DNA from: Paulinella micropora | Lineage: Eukaryota; Cercozoa; Imbricatea; Euglyphida | Direction of reading: 5' to 3' | NCBI GenBank assembly: GCA_009731375.1 | Contig: BJOX01000289.1 | Span: 344,440 to 379,008 of the forward strand | DNA length: 34,569 nucleotides | Shown: piece after piece, positions 1 through 10,640 of the stretch | Position numbering within the stretch: the stretch's first letter is position 1 | How the letters are laid out: each line of letters starts with the position of its first letter | Notes under the pieces: model-generated | What the model saw: the letters and a program-made list of their open reading frames with translations, nothing else | Database searches by the model: none | Told to the model about the DNA's origin: nothing | Program-made: the position numbers and the translations under genes

Positions 1-16
1 AGGAGAGGGGGAGGAA

Positions 17-42
17 GGGGGGGGGGGGGGGGGGGGGGGGGG
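17..42 (+). repeat. Poly-G run (26 G)
   Basis: Uninterrupted G run at the head of each 3 kb unit, also at 2906-2931 and 5924-5949. It is followed by GACA-type repeats and (CA)n to about 131. Such a run can form a G-quadruplex and is a known place for assemblies to break. Confidence 0.95.
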
Positions 43-198
43 ACACAGAAAGACCGTCAGACAGAGACAAACAGGCAGACAGACAGACACAGACACAGAC
101 AGACATGTACACACACACACACACACACACATGGGTGTTCAACAGAAACAAAAAATTCACCATACCATAGGCCTGATTTATTTTTATGGCAAACTACA

Positions 199-232
<34 letters not shown>

Positions 233-645
233 GCGTGGCCTATATGTCCACCAACTAGCCTCCCAACCCCCCTGCAAAATGGCTGCAAAGAAAGGGTTAG
301 ATATAGACTAGTCTGCACAACCAGACTTTGGTGCACAGCACTCGTTTTCTGGTTCAGGATCTCTGTCAATGTATGCCTGCTCTCGTGTCCCTGTTGCACT
401 TGCAATGCGTGGGAATAAGCAGGAAAAGACTGGAGAAGTGTGTTTTGTTGTCTGAAAACGAATTTGGATGTCTGTGTAGTCTGCAATGGTATGATGGATA
501 GGGAATGAAGGCCAGCACACATTTTGAAGCAAGAGTGGCCACACAACATGGAACTGGATGCGGCTGTGAGATCTGCTGTGAGATCTGCTGTGGCAGCCTT
601 TCTTAGAGGACAAGACGACGTCCTTACCAAGTTCGTGGTCTCTTA

Positions 646-688
<43 letters not shown>

Positions 689-690
689 CC

Positions 691-1081
691 TAGAATTTTA
701 ATCATTAGTGTGTTGAACTTGTAGTAAAGTCAATAATAAAATGAGACAGAGTAGAAAGGAGCGAGAGCAAACAGAGATAAAATATAGGCTAATCAAAACA
801 AAAGCAATAGCAAAGAAACAAACAGACGCAATTCAAATGAATTCTGGTTCCAAGGAACGACAGTACAAGCTCATAAGGAAATCTGGAACTAAAGTTCAAC
901 AGAAAGCTCCTGGAAAGAATAATTTTTTATTTTTTTTCCCCACTTAGAATTTTAATCATTAGTGTGTTGAACTTGTAGTAAACTCAATAATAAAATGAGA
1001 CAGAGTAGACAGGAGAGCAAATAGAGGTAAAATATAGGCTAATCAAAACAAAAGCAATAGCAAAGAAAACAAACAGACGCA
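691..1081 (+). repeat. Internal direct repeat of the unit, interrupted by a dispersed-repeat piece
   Basis: 691-830 (starting TAGAATTTTAATCATTAG) is repeated at 945-1081 with small differences. Both halves end at the same point, ACAGACGCA. Between them, 831-919 is a piece of the dispersed AG-rich repeat (ATTCAAATGAATTCTGG...CTCCTGGAAAG). The same arrangement occurs at 3580-3970 and 6598-6988. The order suggests a local duplication and an insertion; which came first is not certain. Confidence 0.75.
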
Positions 1082-1155
1082 GGCAAAACAAGCAAAGAGC
1101 AGGAGGAGACATATGAGGAAAGGATGAAACATGCGAAGGCTCAAANNNNNNNNNN

Positions 1156-1438
1156 TCACTTCTTGAATGTCGCCAGCAATATTATGTAGTATTATTAATA
1201 TTAATAGCTGTAGATCTCAGGCTGACGGCCGGGTCGGTTCGCGGAAAACTTCTGATCATCTGAGTACTATTATGACACTGTTATCACTGGAGGACGTAGT
1301 GGACCGTTCAAGTTCTAATTTTTCTGTTGAATTTCAACTTAGGATTAGCGGTGATATTAATATTAAGAATTAATTCAAGTTTCCATACAAGAGAAGGACT
1401 ATCACAATAAGGACGGGTTTCCGGAAACCTTTTCAGAT
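1156..1438. other. Unassigned sequence between two 10-N gaps
   Basis: Non-repetitive, AT-rich DNA that is absent from units 2 and 3. It includes ATTATTAATATTAATAG. A 68-codon plus frame (1167-1373) has no recognisable motif. I see no gene. Confidence 0.5.
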
Positions 1439-1630
1439 NNNNNNNNNNTGTATAAATGCCCGAAGCGTTTAGTTGCCCGGATCCTTGACCCCCCCTTGTG
1501 TTTATGAGGACTTATGGAGGGAAGGATGCACGTAAGGCTCATACAAGGAAGAAGAGCTTAGCACGCCTCGGGCATGTAGCCCATTGAATACGGACCACAT
1601 ACCCGAGACATACTAATCTCNNNNNNNNNN

Positions 1631-1850
1631 TGACACAAACTACCCCGCACCCTTAATACTTTCAAGAATAGTCATTTAAGAGGGCTCGAGTGACCGTGCT
1701 CACCCCTTTGCCAAAGGTTAAGTAAGTCAAGTTTAAGTCTGAGTTTGAGGGTAAGGGTAAGGTAAGGGTAAAGGGTTTTGGTGCGTGCTTAGTTGCCAAG
1801 GTTTGTGCGGTATGCACACGATGAAGGTTGTGAGGCGGGAGTCGTGTTGC
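1631..1850. other. Unassigned sequence with degenerate telomere-like motif
   Basis: Unique within the window. 1748-1779 reads as loose GGGTAA/GGGTAAA repeats. It ends at the start of (GATA)n. No coding frame is supported. Confidence 0.5.
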
Positions 1851-1996
<146 letters not shown>

Positions 1997-2889
1997 NNNN
2001 NNNNNNNNNNNNNNNNNNNNNNNNNNNNNNNNNNNNNNNNNNNNNNNNNNNNNNNNNNNNNNNNNNNNNNNNNNNNNNNNNNNNNNNNNNNNNNNNNNNN
2101 NNNNNNNNNNNNNNNNNNNNNNNNNNNNNNNNNNNNNNNNNNNNNNNNNNNNNNNNNNNNNNNNNNNNNNNNNNNNNNNNNNNNNNNNNNNNNNNNNNNN
2201 NNNNNNNNNNNNNNNNNNNNNNNNNNNNNNNNNNNNNNNNNNNNNNNNNNNNNNNNNNNNNNNNNNNNNNNNNNNNNNNNNNNNNNNNNNNNNNNNNNNN
2301 NNNNNNNNNNNNNNNNNNNNNNNNNNNNNNNNNNNNNNNNNNNNNNNNNNNNNNNNNNNNNNNNNNNNNNNNNNNNNNNNNNNNNNNNNNNNNNNNNNNN
2401 NNNNNNNNNNNNNNNNNNNNNNNNNNNNNNNNNNNNNNNNNNNNNNNNNNNNNNNNNNNNNNNNNNNNNNNNNNNNNNNNNNNNNNNNNNNNNNNNNNNN
2501 NNNNNNNNNNNNNNNNNNNNNNNNNNNNNNNNNNNNNNNNNNNNNNNNNNNNNNNNNNNNNNNNNNNNNNNNNNNNNNNNNNNNNNNNNNNNNNNNNNNN
2601 NNNNNNNNNNNNNNNNNNNNNNNNNNNNNNNNNNNNNNNNNNNNNNNNNNNNNNNNNNNNNNNNNNNNNNNNNNNNNNNNNNNNNNNNNNNNNNNNNNNN
2701 NNNNNNNNNNNNNNNNNNNNNNNNNNNNNNNNNNNNNNNNNNNNNNNNNNNNNNNNNNNNNNNNNNNNNNNNNNNNNNNNNNNNNNNNNNNNNNNNNNNN
2801 NNNNNNNNNNNNNNNNNNNNNNNNNNNNNNNNNNNNNNNNNNNNNNNNNNNNNNNNNNNNNNNNNNNNNNNNNNNNNNNNNNNNNNNNN
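1997..2889. other. Assembly gap (893 N)
   Basis: Run of N between (GATA)n and the start of unit 2. Smaller 10-N gaps lie at 1146-1155, 1439-1448, 1621-1630, 5455-5464 and 9977-9986. Frames spanning N runs are not evidence of coding. Confidence 1.
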
Positions 2890-3087
2890 AGGAGAGGGGG
2901 AGGAAGGGGGGGGGGGGGGGGGGGGGGGGGGACACAGAAAGACCGTCAGACAGAGACAAACAGGCAGACAGACAGACACAGACACAGACAGACATGTACA
3001 CACACACACACACACACACATGGGTGTTCAACAGAAACAAAAAATTCACCATACCATAGGCCTGATTTATTTTTATGGCAAACTACA

Positions 3088-3121
<34 letters not shown>

Positions 3122-3534
3122 GCGTGGCCTATATGTCCACCAACTAGCCTCCCAACCCCCCTGCAAAATGGCTGCAAAGAAAGGGTTAGATATAGACTAG
3201 TCTGCACAACCAGACTTTGGTGCACAGCACTCGTTTTCTGGTTCAGGATCTCTGTCAATGTATGCCTGCTCTCGTGTCCCTGTTGCACTTGCAATGCGTG
3301 GGAATAAGCAGGAAAAGACTGGAGAAGTGTGTTTTGTTGTCTGAAAACGAATTTGGATGTCTGTGTAGTCTGCAATGGTATGATGGATAGGGAATGAAGG
3401 CCAGCACACATTTTGAAGCAAGAGTGGCCACACAACATGGAACTGGATGCGGCTGTGAGATCTGCTGTGAGATCTGCTGTGGCAGCCTTTCTTAGAGGAC
3501 AAGACGACGTCCTTACCAAGTTCGTGGTCTCTTA

Positions 3535-3577
<43 letters not shown>

Positions 3578-3971
3578 CCTAGAATTTTAATCATTAGTGT
3601 GTTGAACTTGTAGTAAAGTCAATAATAAAATGAGACAGAGTAGAAAGGAGCGAGAGCAAACAGAGATAAAATATAGGCTAATCAAAACAAAAGCAATAGC
3701 AAAGAAACAAACAGACGCAATTCAAATGAATTCTGGTTCCAAGGAACGACAGTACAAGCTCATAAGGAAATCTGGAACTAAAGTTCAACAGAAAGCTCCT
3801 GGAAAGAATAATTTTTTATTTTTTTTCCCCACTTAGAATTTTAATCATTAGTGTGTTGAACTTGTAGTAAACTCAATAATAAAATGAGACAGAGTAGACA
3901 GGAGAGCAAATAGAGGTAAAATATAGGCTAATCAAAACAAAAGCAATAGCAAAGAAAACAAACAGACGCAG

Positions 3972-4058
3972 GCAAAACAAGCAAAGAGCAGGAGGAGACA
4001 TATGAGGAAAGGATGAAACATGCGAAGGCTCAAATAGTAGAAGATCGATATATCGCAG
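3972..4058 (+). CDS. Candidate internal exon (coiled-coil-like peptide), copy 2
   Basis: An open frame runs from a possible acceptor (ACGCAG) to a strong donor, ATCGCAG|GTAAGA, at 4058/4059. The 29-codon peptide is charged and helix-like (for example EQEETYEERMKHAKAQ), unlike the low-complexity frames around it. It ends in phase 1. A possible acceptor at 4103 (GCGTTTAG) would continue the frame for about eleven codons to a stop, but that intron would be only 45 nt. I do not recognise a family. An identical copy is at 6990-7076, and copy 1 is cut by a gap at 1146. It could be a real exon of a duplicated gene or a chance frame. Confidence 0.3.
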
Positions 4059-4385
4059 GTAAGAAGCTGGCCATATAATTGTATAAATGCCCGAAGCGTT
4101 TAGTTGCCCGGATCCTTGACCCCCCCTTGTGTTTATGAGGACTTATGGAGGGAAGGATGCACGTAAGGCTCATACAAGGAAGAAGAGCTTAGCACGCCTC
4201 GGGCATGTAGCCCATTGAATACGGACCACATACCCGAGACATACTAATCTCACTACCATTGTAGGCTAAAACATGCCTCCCTCCCCCACAAAGCCCCCCG
4301 GAAGCACACAACCATATGAGCAAAATAAACATAAATACAAACCGCAAACATACAACGTTAGCATATAAACAAATATAATTTTTTG

Positions 4386-4618
4386 TCTTCGTTCTCTATT
4401 CTTTTCCTTGTTTTTTTCTTTTTCTCTTTGCCACTTTCTTTCTTTCTCTCTTTTTCTCTTTCTTTTCTCGTCCATTTTACTCTTTCCAGGAGCCTTCTGT
4501 TGAACCTTAGTTCCAGATTTCCTGATGAGCTTGTACTGTCGTTCCTTGGAACCAGAATTCATTTGAATTAAGCTCTTTATTTTTTTCGTCTCTTTCTCAT
4601 TAAACCTTGCTTACTGTA
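4386..4618 (-). repeat. Dispersed AG-rich repeat, inverted copy in unit 2
   Basis: The minus strand reads from TACAGTAAGCAAGGTTTAAT at 4618, through ATTCTGGTTCCAAGGAACGA and CTCCTGGAAAGAGTAA, into an A/G-rich tail. It matches the plus-strand copy at 9477-9700 with moderate divergence. It is also inverted relative to the partial copy at 3720-3808 in the same unit, so the unit has a ~90-bp stem-forming pair. The identical copy in unit 3 is 7404-7636. No coding capacity or terminal inverted repeat is evident; a short non-autonomous element is possible. Confidence 0.7.
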
Positions 4619-4670
4619 AAAAAAAATATATTATTAAAAATAATAATAGTAATAAAAAAAAGAAAAAAAA

Positions 4671-4854
4671 AGCTGTGCTTGCCGTGCTTGCTGTGCCTGC
4701 TGTGCTTGCCGTGCTTGCTGTGCTTGCTGTGCCTGCTGTGCCTGCTGTGCTTCTTGCTGTGCTTGCTGTGCTTGCTTGCTTGCCTGCTTGCCTGCGTGCT
4801 TGCTTGCTTGCTAGTAATAGTAGTAATAATAGTAGTAGCAGTAGTAGCAGTTGC

Positions 4855-4913
<59 letters not shown>

Positions 4914-4920
4914 AAGTAGT

Positions 4921-4977
<57 letters not shown>

Positions 4978-5000
4978 TAGTATTAATAGTAGTAGTTGAG
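4671..5000 (+). repeat. 9-bp minisatellite followed by (TAG)n
   Basis: 4671-4812 consists of variants of GTGCTTGCT (also GTGCCTGCT, GTGCTTGCC) grading into TTGC repeats. 4811-5000 is (TAG/GTA)n with a few interruptions. The same is at 7689-8018 in unit 3. Frames through this region encode Val/Leu/Cys or Ser runs only. Confidence 0.9.
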
Positions 5001-5384
5001 ACGTAGGTCACCATCTAGTTAAATCAATAGCTCTTGAGCTAACGATTTGTATGGATCGACCAGAGGTTAAATTGTTAACTTCATTAAACCGAAGGCCTAG
5101 GCCTAGTAGTCGATTCTCGAACCCTGTCGGAATTTTTCCAATTGAAAAATTAGGGTTGCAACTTTCCGGCAAAACAGTGGATCAGGATTACCTAGTTAAA
5201 TCAAAAAAGCCTTGTGTTTTGCGATTTGTGTAATACGTTCTGCTCTCCACTCTTGGTGAAGCTGTAATTCGGGTTAAAACATAAATTTAACGCGGTTATG
5301 ATTGCAAACACTGCATCATTATCGGGTTATTTTTATCGTTTTTCCCGTTGGCTGAATAAGAAAAAACAGTTACCCTTCCTAGCC
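5001..5384. other. Complex non-repetitive stretch within the unit
   Basis: The only sizeable complex sequence in the second half of the unit; its duplicate is 8019-8402. A 60-codon plus frame (5051-5233) begins with ATG but has no recognisable domain and no supporting splice signals. Left unassigned. Confidence 0.4.
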
Positions 5385-5404
5385 TAGCCTAGTAGTAGTA
5401 GTAC

Positions 5405-5445
<41 letters not shown>

Positions 5446-5519
5446 TAGTAGTAGNNNNNNNNNNGTAGGTAGGTAGGCAGGTAGGTATACGTAGGCAGGC
5501 AGGTAGGTAGGTAGGTAGG

Positions 5520-5580
<61 letters not shown>

Positions 5581-5581
5581 G

Positions 5582-5633
<52 letters not shown>

Positions 5634-5907
5634 NNNNNNNNNNNNNNNNNNNNNNNNNNNNNNNNNNNNNNNNNNNNNNNNNNNNNNNNNNNNNNNNNNN
5701 NNNNNNNNNNNNNNNNNNNNNNNNNNNNNNNNNNNNNNNNNNNNNNNNNNNNNNNNNNNNNNNNNNNNNNNNNNNNNNNNNNNNNNNNNNNNNNNNNNNN
5801 NNNNNNNNNNNNNNNNNNNNNNNNNNNNNNNNNNNNNNNNNNNNNNNNNNNNNNNNNNNNNNNNNNNNNNNNNNNNNNNNNNNNNNNNNNNNNNNNNNNN
5901 NNNNNNN
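5634..5907. other. Assembly gap (274 N)
   Basis: Run of N between the (GATA)n end of unit 2 and the start of unit 3. Confidence 1.
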
Positions 5908-6105
5908 AGGAGAGGGGGAGGAAGGGGGGGGGGGGGGGGGGGGGGGGGGACACAGAAAGACCGTCAGACAGAGACAAACAGGCAGACAGACAGACACAGA
6001 CACAGACAGACATGTACACACACACACACACACACACATGGGTGTTCAACAGAAACAAAAAATTCACCATACCATAGGCCTGATTTATTTTTATGGCAAA
6101 CTACA

Positions 6106-6139
<34 letters not shown>

Positions 6140-6552
6140 GCGTGGCCTATATGTCCACCAACTAGCCTCCCAACCCCCCTGCAAAATGGCTGCAAAGAAA
6201 GGGTTAGATATAGACTAGTCTGCACAACCAGACTTTGGTGCACAGCACTCGTTTTCTGGTTCAGGATCTCTGTCAATGTATGCCTGCTCTCGTGTCCCTG
6301 TTGCACTTGCAATGCGTGGGAATAAGCAGGAAAAGACTGGAGAAGTGTGTTTTGTTGTCTGAAAACGAATTTGGATGTCTGTGTAGTCTGCAATGGTATG
6401 ATGGATAGGGAATGAAGGCCAGCACACATTTTGAAGCAAGAGTGGCCACACAACATGGAACTGGATGCGGCTGTGAGATCTGCTGTGAGATCTGCTGTGG
6501 CAGCCTTTCTTAGAGGACAAGACGACGTCCTTACCAAGTTCGTGGTCTCTTA

Positions 6553-6595
<43 letters not shown>

Positions 6596-7872
6596 CCTAG
6601 AATTTTAATCATTAGTGTGTTGAACTTGTAGTAAAGTCAATAATAAAATGAGACAGAGTAGAAAGGAGCGAGAGCAAACAGAGATAAAATATAGGCTAAT
6701 CAAAACAAAAGCAATAGCAAAGAAACAAACAGACGCAATTCAAATGAATTCTGGTTCCAAGGAACGACAGTACAAGCTCATAAGGAAATCTGGAACTAAA
6801 GTTCAACAGAAAGCTCCTGGAAAGAATAATTTTTTATTTTTTTTCCCCACTTAGAATTTTAATCATTAGTGTGTTGAACTTGTAGTAAACTCAATAATAA
6901 AATGAGACAGAGTAGACAGGAGAGCAAATAGAGGTAAAATATAGGCTAATCAAAACAAAAGCAATAGCAAAGAAAACAAACAGACGCAGGCAAAACAAGC
7001 AAAGAGCAGGAGGAGACATATGAGGAAAGGATGAAACATGCGAAGGCTCAAATAGTAGAAGATCGATATATCGCAGGTAAGAAGCTGGCCATATAATTGT
7101 ATAAATGCCCGAAGCGTTTAGTTGCCCGGATCCTTGACCCCCCCTTGTGTTTATGAGGACTTATGGAGGGAAGGATGCACGTAAGGCTCATACAAGGAAG
7201 AAGAGCTTAGCACGCCTCGGGCATGTAGCCCATTGAATACGGACCACATACCCGAGACATACTAATCTCACTACCATTGTAGGCTAAAACATGCCTCCCT
7301 CCCCCACAAAGCCCCCCGGAAGCACACAACCATATGAGCAAAATAAACATAAATACAAACCGCAAACATACAACGTTAGCATATAAACAAATATAATTTT
7401 TTGTCTTCGTTCTCTATTCTTTTCCTTGTTTTTTTCTTTTTCTCTTTGCCACTTTCTTTCTTTCTCTCTTTTTCTCTTTCTTTTCTCGTCCATTTTACTC
7501 TTTCCAGGAGCCTTCTGTTGAACCTTAGTTCCAGATTTCCTGATGAGCTTGTACTGTCGTTCCTTGGAACCAGAATTCATTTGAATTAAGCTCTTTATTT
7601 TTTTCGTCTCTTTCTCATTAAACCTTGCTTACTGTAAAAAAAAATATATTATTAAAAATAATAATAGTAATAAAAAAAAGAAAAAAAAAGCTGTGCTTGC
7701 CGTGCTTGCTGTGCCTGCTGTGCTTGCCGTGCTTGCTGTGCTTGCTGTGCCTGCTGTGCCTGCTGTGCTTCTTGCTGTGCTTGCTGTGCTTGCTTGCTTG
7801 CCTGCTTGCCTGCGTGCTTGCTTGCTTGCTAGTAATAGTAGTAATAATAGTAGTAGCAGTAGTAGCAGTTGC

Positions 7873-7931
<59 letters not shown>

Positions 7932-7938
7932 AAGTAGT

Positions 7939-7995
<57 letters not shown>

Positions 7996-8422
7996 TAGTA
8001 TTAATAGTAGTAGTTGAGACGTAGGTCACCATCTAGTTAAATCAATAGCTCTTGAGCTAACGATTTGTATGGATCGACCAGAGGTTAAATTGTTAACTTC
8101 ATTAAACCGAAGGCCTAGGCCTAGTAGTCGATTCTCGAACCCTGTCGGAATTTTTCCAATTGAAAAATTAGGGTTGCAACTTTCCGGCAAAACAGTGGAT
8201 CAGGATTACCTAGTTAAATCAAAAAAGCCTTGTGTTTTGCGATTTGTGTAATACGTTCTGCTCTCCACTCTTGGTGAAGCTGTAATTCGGGTTAAAACAT
8301 AAATTTAACGCGGTTATGATTGCAAACACTGCATCATTATCGGGTTATTTTTATCGTTTTTCCCGTTGGCTGAATAAGAAAAAACAGTTACCCTTCCTAG
8401 CCTAGCCTAGTAGTAGTAGTAC

Positions 8423-8463
<41 letters not shown>

Positions 8464-8473
8464 TAGTAGTAGT
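5908..8473 (+). repeat. Tandem 3 kb unit, copy 3
   Basis: Same content as 2890-5454 at offset +3018. The match ends inside a (TAG)n tract near 8472. Copy 2 there passes into a 10-N gap and (GTAG)n; copy 3 continues into sequence not seen elsewhere. It starts immediately after an N gap, as do the other visible unit starts, so every unit boundary on the left falls in unresolved sequence. Confidence 0.9.
6990..7076 (+). CDS. Candidate internal exon (coiled-coil-like peptide), copy 3
   Basis: Same sequence as 3972-4058 at offset 3018, with the same acceptor-like and donor-like signals (CAG|GTAAGA). Two intact copies and one gap-truncated copy in a tandem array would mean repeated exons or gene copies, if the exon is real. 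Confidence 0.3.
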
Positions 8474-8640
8474 AGTAGTAGTGGTAGTACTAATAGTAGT
8501 CTCTTCCTTTCTTTCCTTCTCTAGTTCTTAGTCTCTTCCTTTCTTTCCTTCTCTAGTTCTTCTCTTAGTTCTCTTTCTCTCTGTCCTTCCTTCTTCCTCT
8601 TCTCTTTTTTCGATGGGCATTGTGTCCCCCTCCATTGCGG

Positions 8641-8677
<37 letters not shown>

Positions 8678-9476
8678 TGGCGTCTCTGATGCCGGGATGC
8701 AAGTGGTTGCAGCCACGCACCAGCTATAATATGATTATGAGCTACACTAATAATAAGAGGAGGGTACATGGATAACAGAACACCGAACGGATTGTGACGA
8801 AAGATTAAGATGACGGATTGACGACTTGAACGAATGATTGACAGACTTTGAATTCTTTTCTCGTCTGTGTCTGTGTGTGTATGTCTGTATATAGTTGTAT
8901 ATATATATATATGCATGTATGTATGTTGCATAAGTGTATATGTTTATTTGTATATAATTATGTATGTATGCATATATGCATGTTATATATGCTATGTGTG
9001 TATGTACGTGTACATGTACTAATGTGTATTTTTATATATGTATATAGTGTATGTGCATATATGTGCATATACTTAAAATTTTTTATATTTTTTTTAAAGA
9101 ATGATAAAAAACAAAACACAAAAGAGAATAGAAACAAAAAACAAAATAAGCAAAAAACAAATGAAACAAAAACAATACAAAAAGACATCAACAGAGGTAG
9201 CGACAAACACTAAAAGCAAGCAAAAACAAACAAACACAAGGCCAGACAGGGGCAAGGGAGACGATACTGAACTAGAAGGCACGAGCGGAAAGCGCCAGCA
9301 GAGGTAAGACATAACTAGCAAAAGGCGCAAGTCAGTCAGTGAGACATCCCTTAAGGAAACTGCAGCACCTAACGCAATTCACTCGCACCCGGAGGCTGTC
9401 GTAGCCAGGAGGGTGGTGTGCAGAGCGTAGTAAGGCTCGACGTGGCGTACTTTATATATATATATATATATATAAA
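8474..9476. other. Filler between tandem array and dispersed repeats
   Basis: Holds a 32-bp direct duplication (8498-8529 and 8530-8561, starting AGTCTCTTCC), a 33-A run at 8641-8673, ordinary sequence 8674-8860, a TATG/TGTA-rich stretch 8861-9070, an A-rich tail shared with the dispersed repeat (9098-9190), ordinary sequence 9190-9450 and (TA)n near 9451-9474. No gene is supported. Confidence 0.5.
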
Positions 9477-9835
9477 TACAGTAAGCAAGGTTTAATGAGA
9501 AAGAGACGAGGGAAAAATAAAGAAGAGCTTAATTCAAAAGAAATCTGGTTCCAATGAACAACAGTACAAGCTCGTAAGGATATCTGGAACAACAGAAAGC
9601 TCCTGGAAAGAGTAAGATGAAAGAGAACAGAAAGAGAAAAAAGAAAGAAAGAAAGAAAGGAACAAAGAGATAAAGAAAAACCAGGAAAAGAAAAGAGAAC
9701 GAAGAAACAAAAAACAGCAAAGAAAGATAAAAAACAAAACACAAAAGAGAATAGTAACAAAAAAACAAAAGAAACAAAAAAAACAAACAAACAAGCGAAA
9801 CAAAAGAAACAAAAACAATACAAAAAGACAATTTT
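9477..9835 (+). repeat. Dispersed AG-rich repeat, longest copy
   Basis: It starts TACAGTAAGCAAGGTTTAAT, includes ATCTGGTTCCAATGAAC and CTCCTGGAAAGAGTAAG, and ends in an A-rich tail finishing near CAATACAAAAAGACA. The tail portion also occurs at 9098-9190, and the head recurs at 9863-9903, where it runs into a 64-T tract. Two defined ends and dispersed copies in both orientations fit a ~350-bp non-autonomous repeat. The long open frames on its minus strand are compositional. Confidence 0.65.
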
Positions 9836-9862
9836 TTTTATTTTTTTATTTTTTTATTTTTT

Positions 9863-9903
9863 TACAGTAAGCAAGGTTTAATGAGAAAGAGACGATAGAA
9901 AAA
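9863..9903 (+). repeat. Dispersed AG-rich repeat, head fragment
   Basis: TACAGTAAGCAAGGTTTAAT plus the following GAGAAAGAGACGA match the start of the 9477 copy. The fragment follows an (ATTTTTTT)n stretch and is followed by a 64-base T run and a 10-N gap. Confidence 0.65.
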
Positions 9904-9908
9904 AGAAA

Positions 9909-9910
<2 letters not shown>

Positions 9911-9974
<64 letters not shown>
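9911..9974 (+). repeat. Poly-T run (64 T)
   Basis: Uninterrupted T run ending just before a 10-N gap (9977-9986). Confidence 0.95.
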
Positions 9975-9975
<1 letters not shown>

Positions 9976-9986
9976 TNNNNNNNNNN

Positions 9987-10356
9987 GCAACTTTTCGCTT
10001 GAACCTCCTTTCTTTCACTTCTTGTTTGTGTTTATGGGTTATCTGCTCTGAATAGGCCAATTATGAAGGCAAATCGCTGAGCCTCGGTGGGTCAAGCGCG
10101 GATCTTGGAGCTTTTGGTGCTTTGGCAGTCACCAATGGACTGCAGGTCACACAGACTAAACATGCATAAAGACATCACTACTTCAGGTCAGGACTACACC
10201 TATTATGAGACAACAGACTAAAATATTTATGAATGTTGGGTGTTTGGATACTGGAGATCTTACAGGTGAATCTCTATGTATACGTATGTGTGTGTGTCTA
10301 TCTCTCTCCTCTATCTCTCTCTCTCTTCCTCTCCCTCCCTCCCTCCCTCCCTCCCT

Positions 10357-10445
<89 letters not shown>

Positions 10446-10640
10446 ACACACACCACCCACGTACCCAAAATGTTTAACAACAAACATGCATATTCGTATA
10501 CACATGTACACATATACATATTACACATTTACATGTGCTCATAGACACTTTTCATACACAGCATGCCAACATACTCACATATTCATCGTTTTAATGCTAC
10601 CAGCTGTATGAGTGTCTTGTTCTCCTGCACATCACATATG
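9987..10640. other. Region upstream of the LRR exons
   Basis: 9987-10290 is non-repetitive with no supported frame. 10297-10442 is a CT/CCCT microsatellite. 10443-10640 contains CACA/CATA-rich sequence and one TTTTAATGCTACC motif near 10589 that recurs in the inverted repeat downstream. Earlier exons of the LRR gene probably lie here or further upstream, but I could not identify one. Confidence 0.4.

Larger units (their letters stand above)
2890..5633 (+). repeat. Tandem 3 kb unit, copy 2
   Basis: 2890-5454 is repeated at 5908-8472 at a constant offset of 3018, and by eye the two are identical. Contents in order: poly-G, GACA and CA repeats, (CTA)n, a low-repeat segment, (CT)n, an internal direct repeat, a candidate exon, an inverted piece of a dispersed AG-rich repeat, a 9-bp minisatellite, (TAG)n, a unique-looking stretch 5001-5384, (TAG)n, then (GTAG)n and (GATA)n into a gap. 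The absence of divergence means a very recent duplication or a duplicated contig. Confidence 0.9.

Noticed and set aside
131-724. Frames of 66-148 codons at the start of each 3 kb unit
   Set aside because: Open on both strands, built partly on (CTA)n, (CA)n and (CT)n, and with no recognisable domain; identity between copies only reflects the tandem duplication.
4515-4560. Possible hammerhead ribozyme (CTGATGAG near 4523)
   Set aside because: The GAAA box and the three-stem arrangement are missing. I also looked in the PLE 3' UTR (20408-20674) and found CTGATCC but no CTGANGA core.
4607-5014. Val/Leu/Cys and Ser or Tyr/Thr-rich frames
   Set aside because: Encoded by the 9-bp minisatellite and (TAG)n; three frames on two strands are open.
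10070-10200. Possible tRNA- or SINE-like segment (GCCTCGGTGGGTCAAGCGCGG)
   Set aside because: No A and B box pair at proper spacing and no cloverleaf could be drawn.
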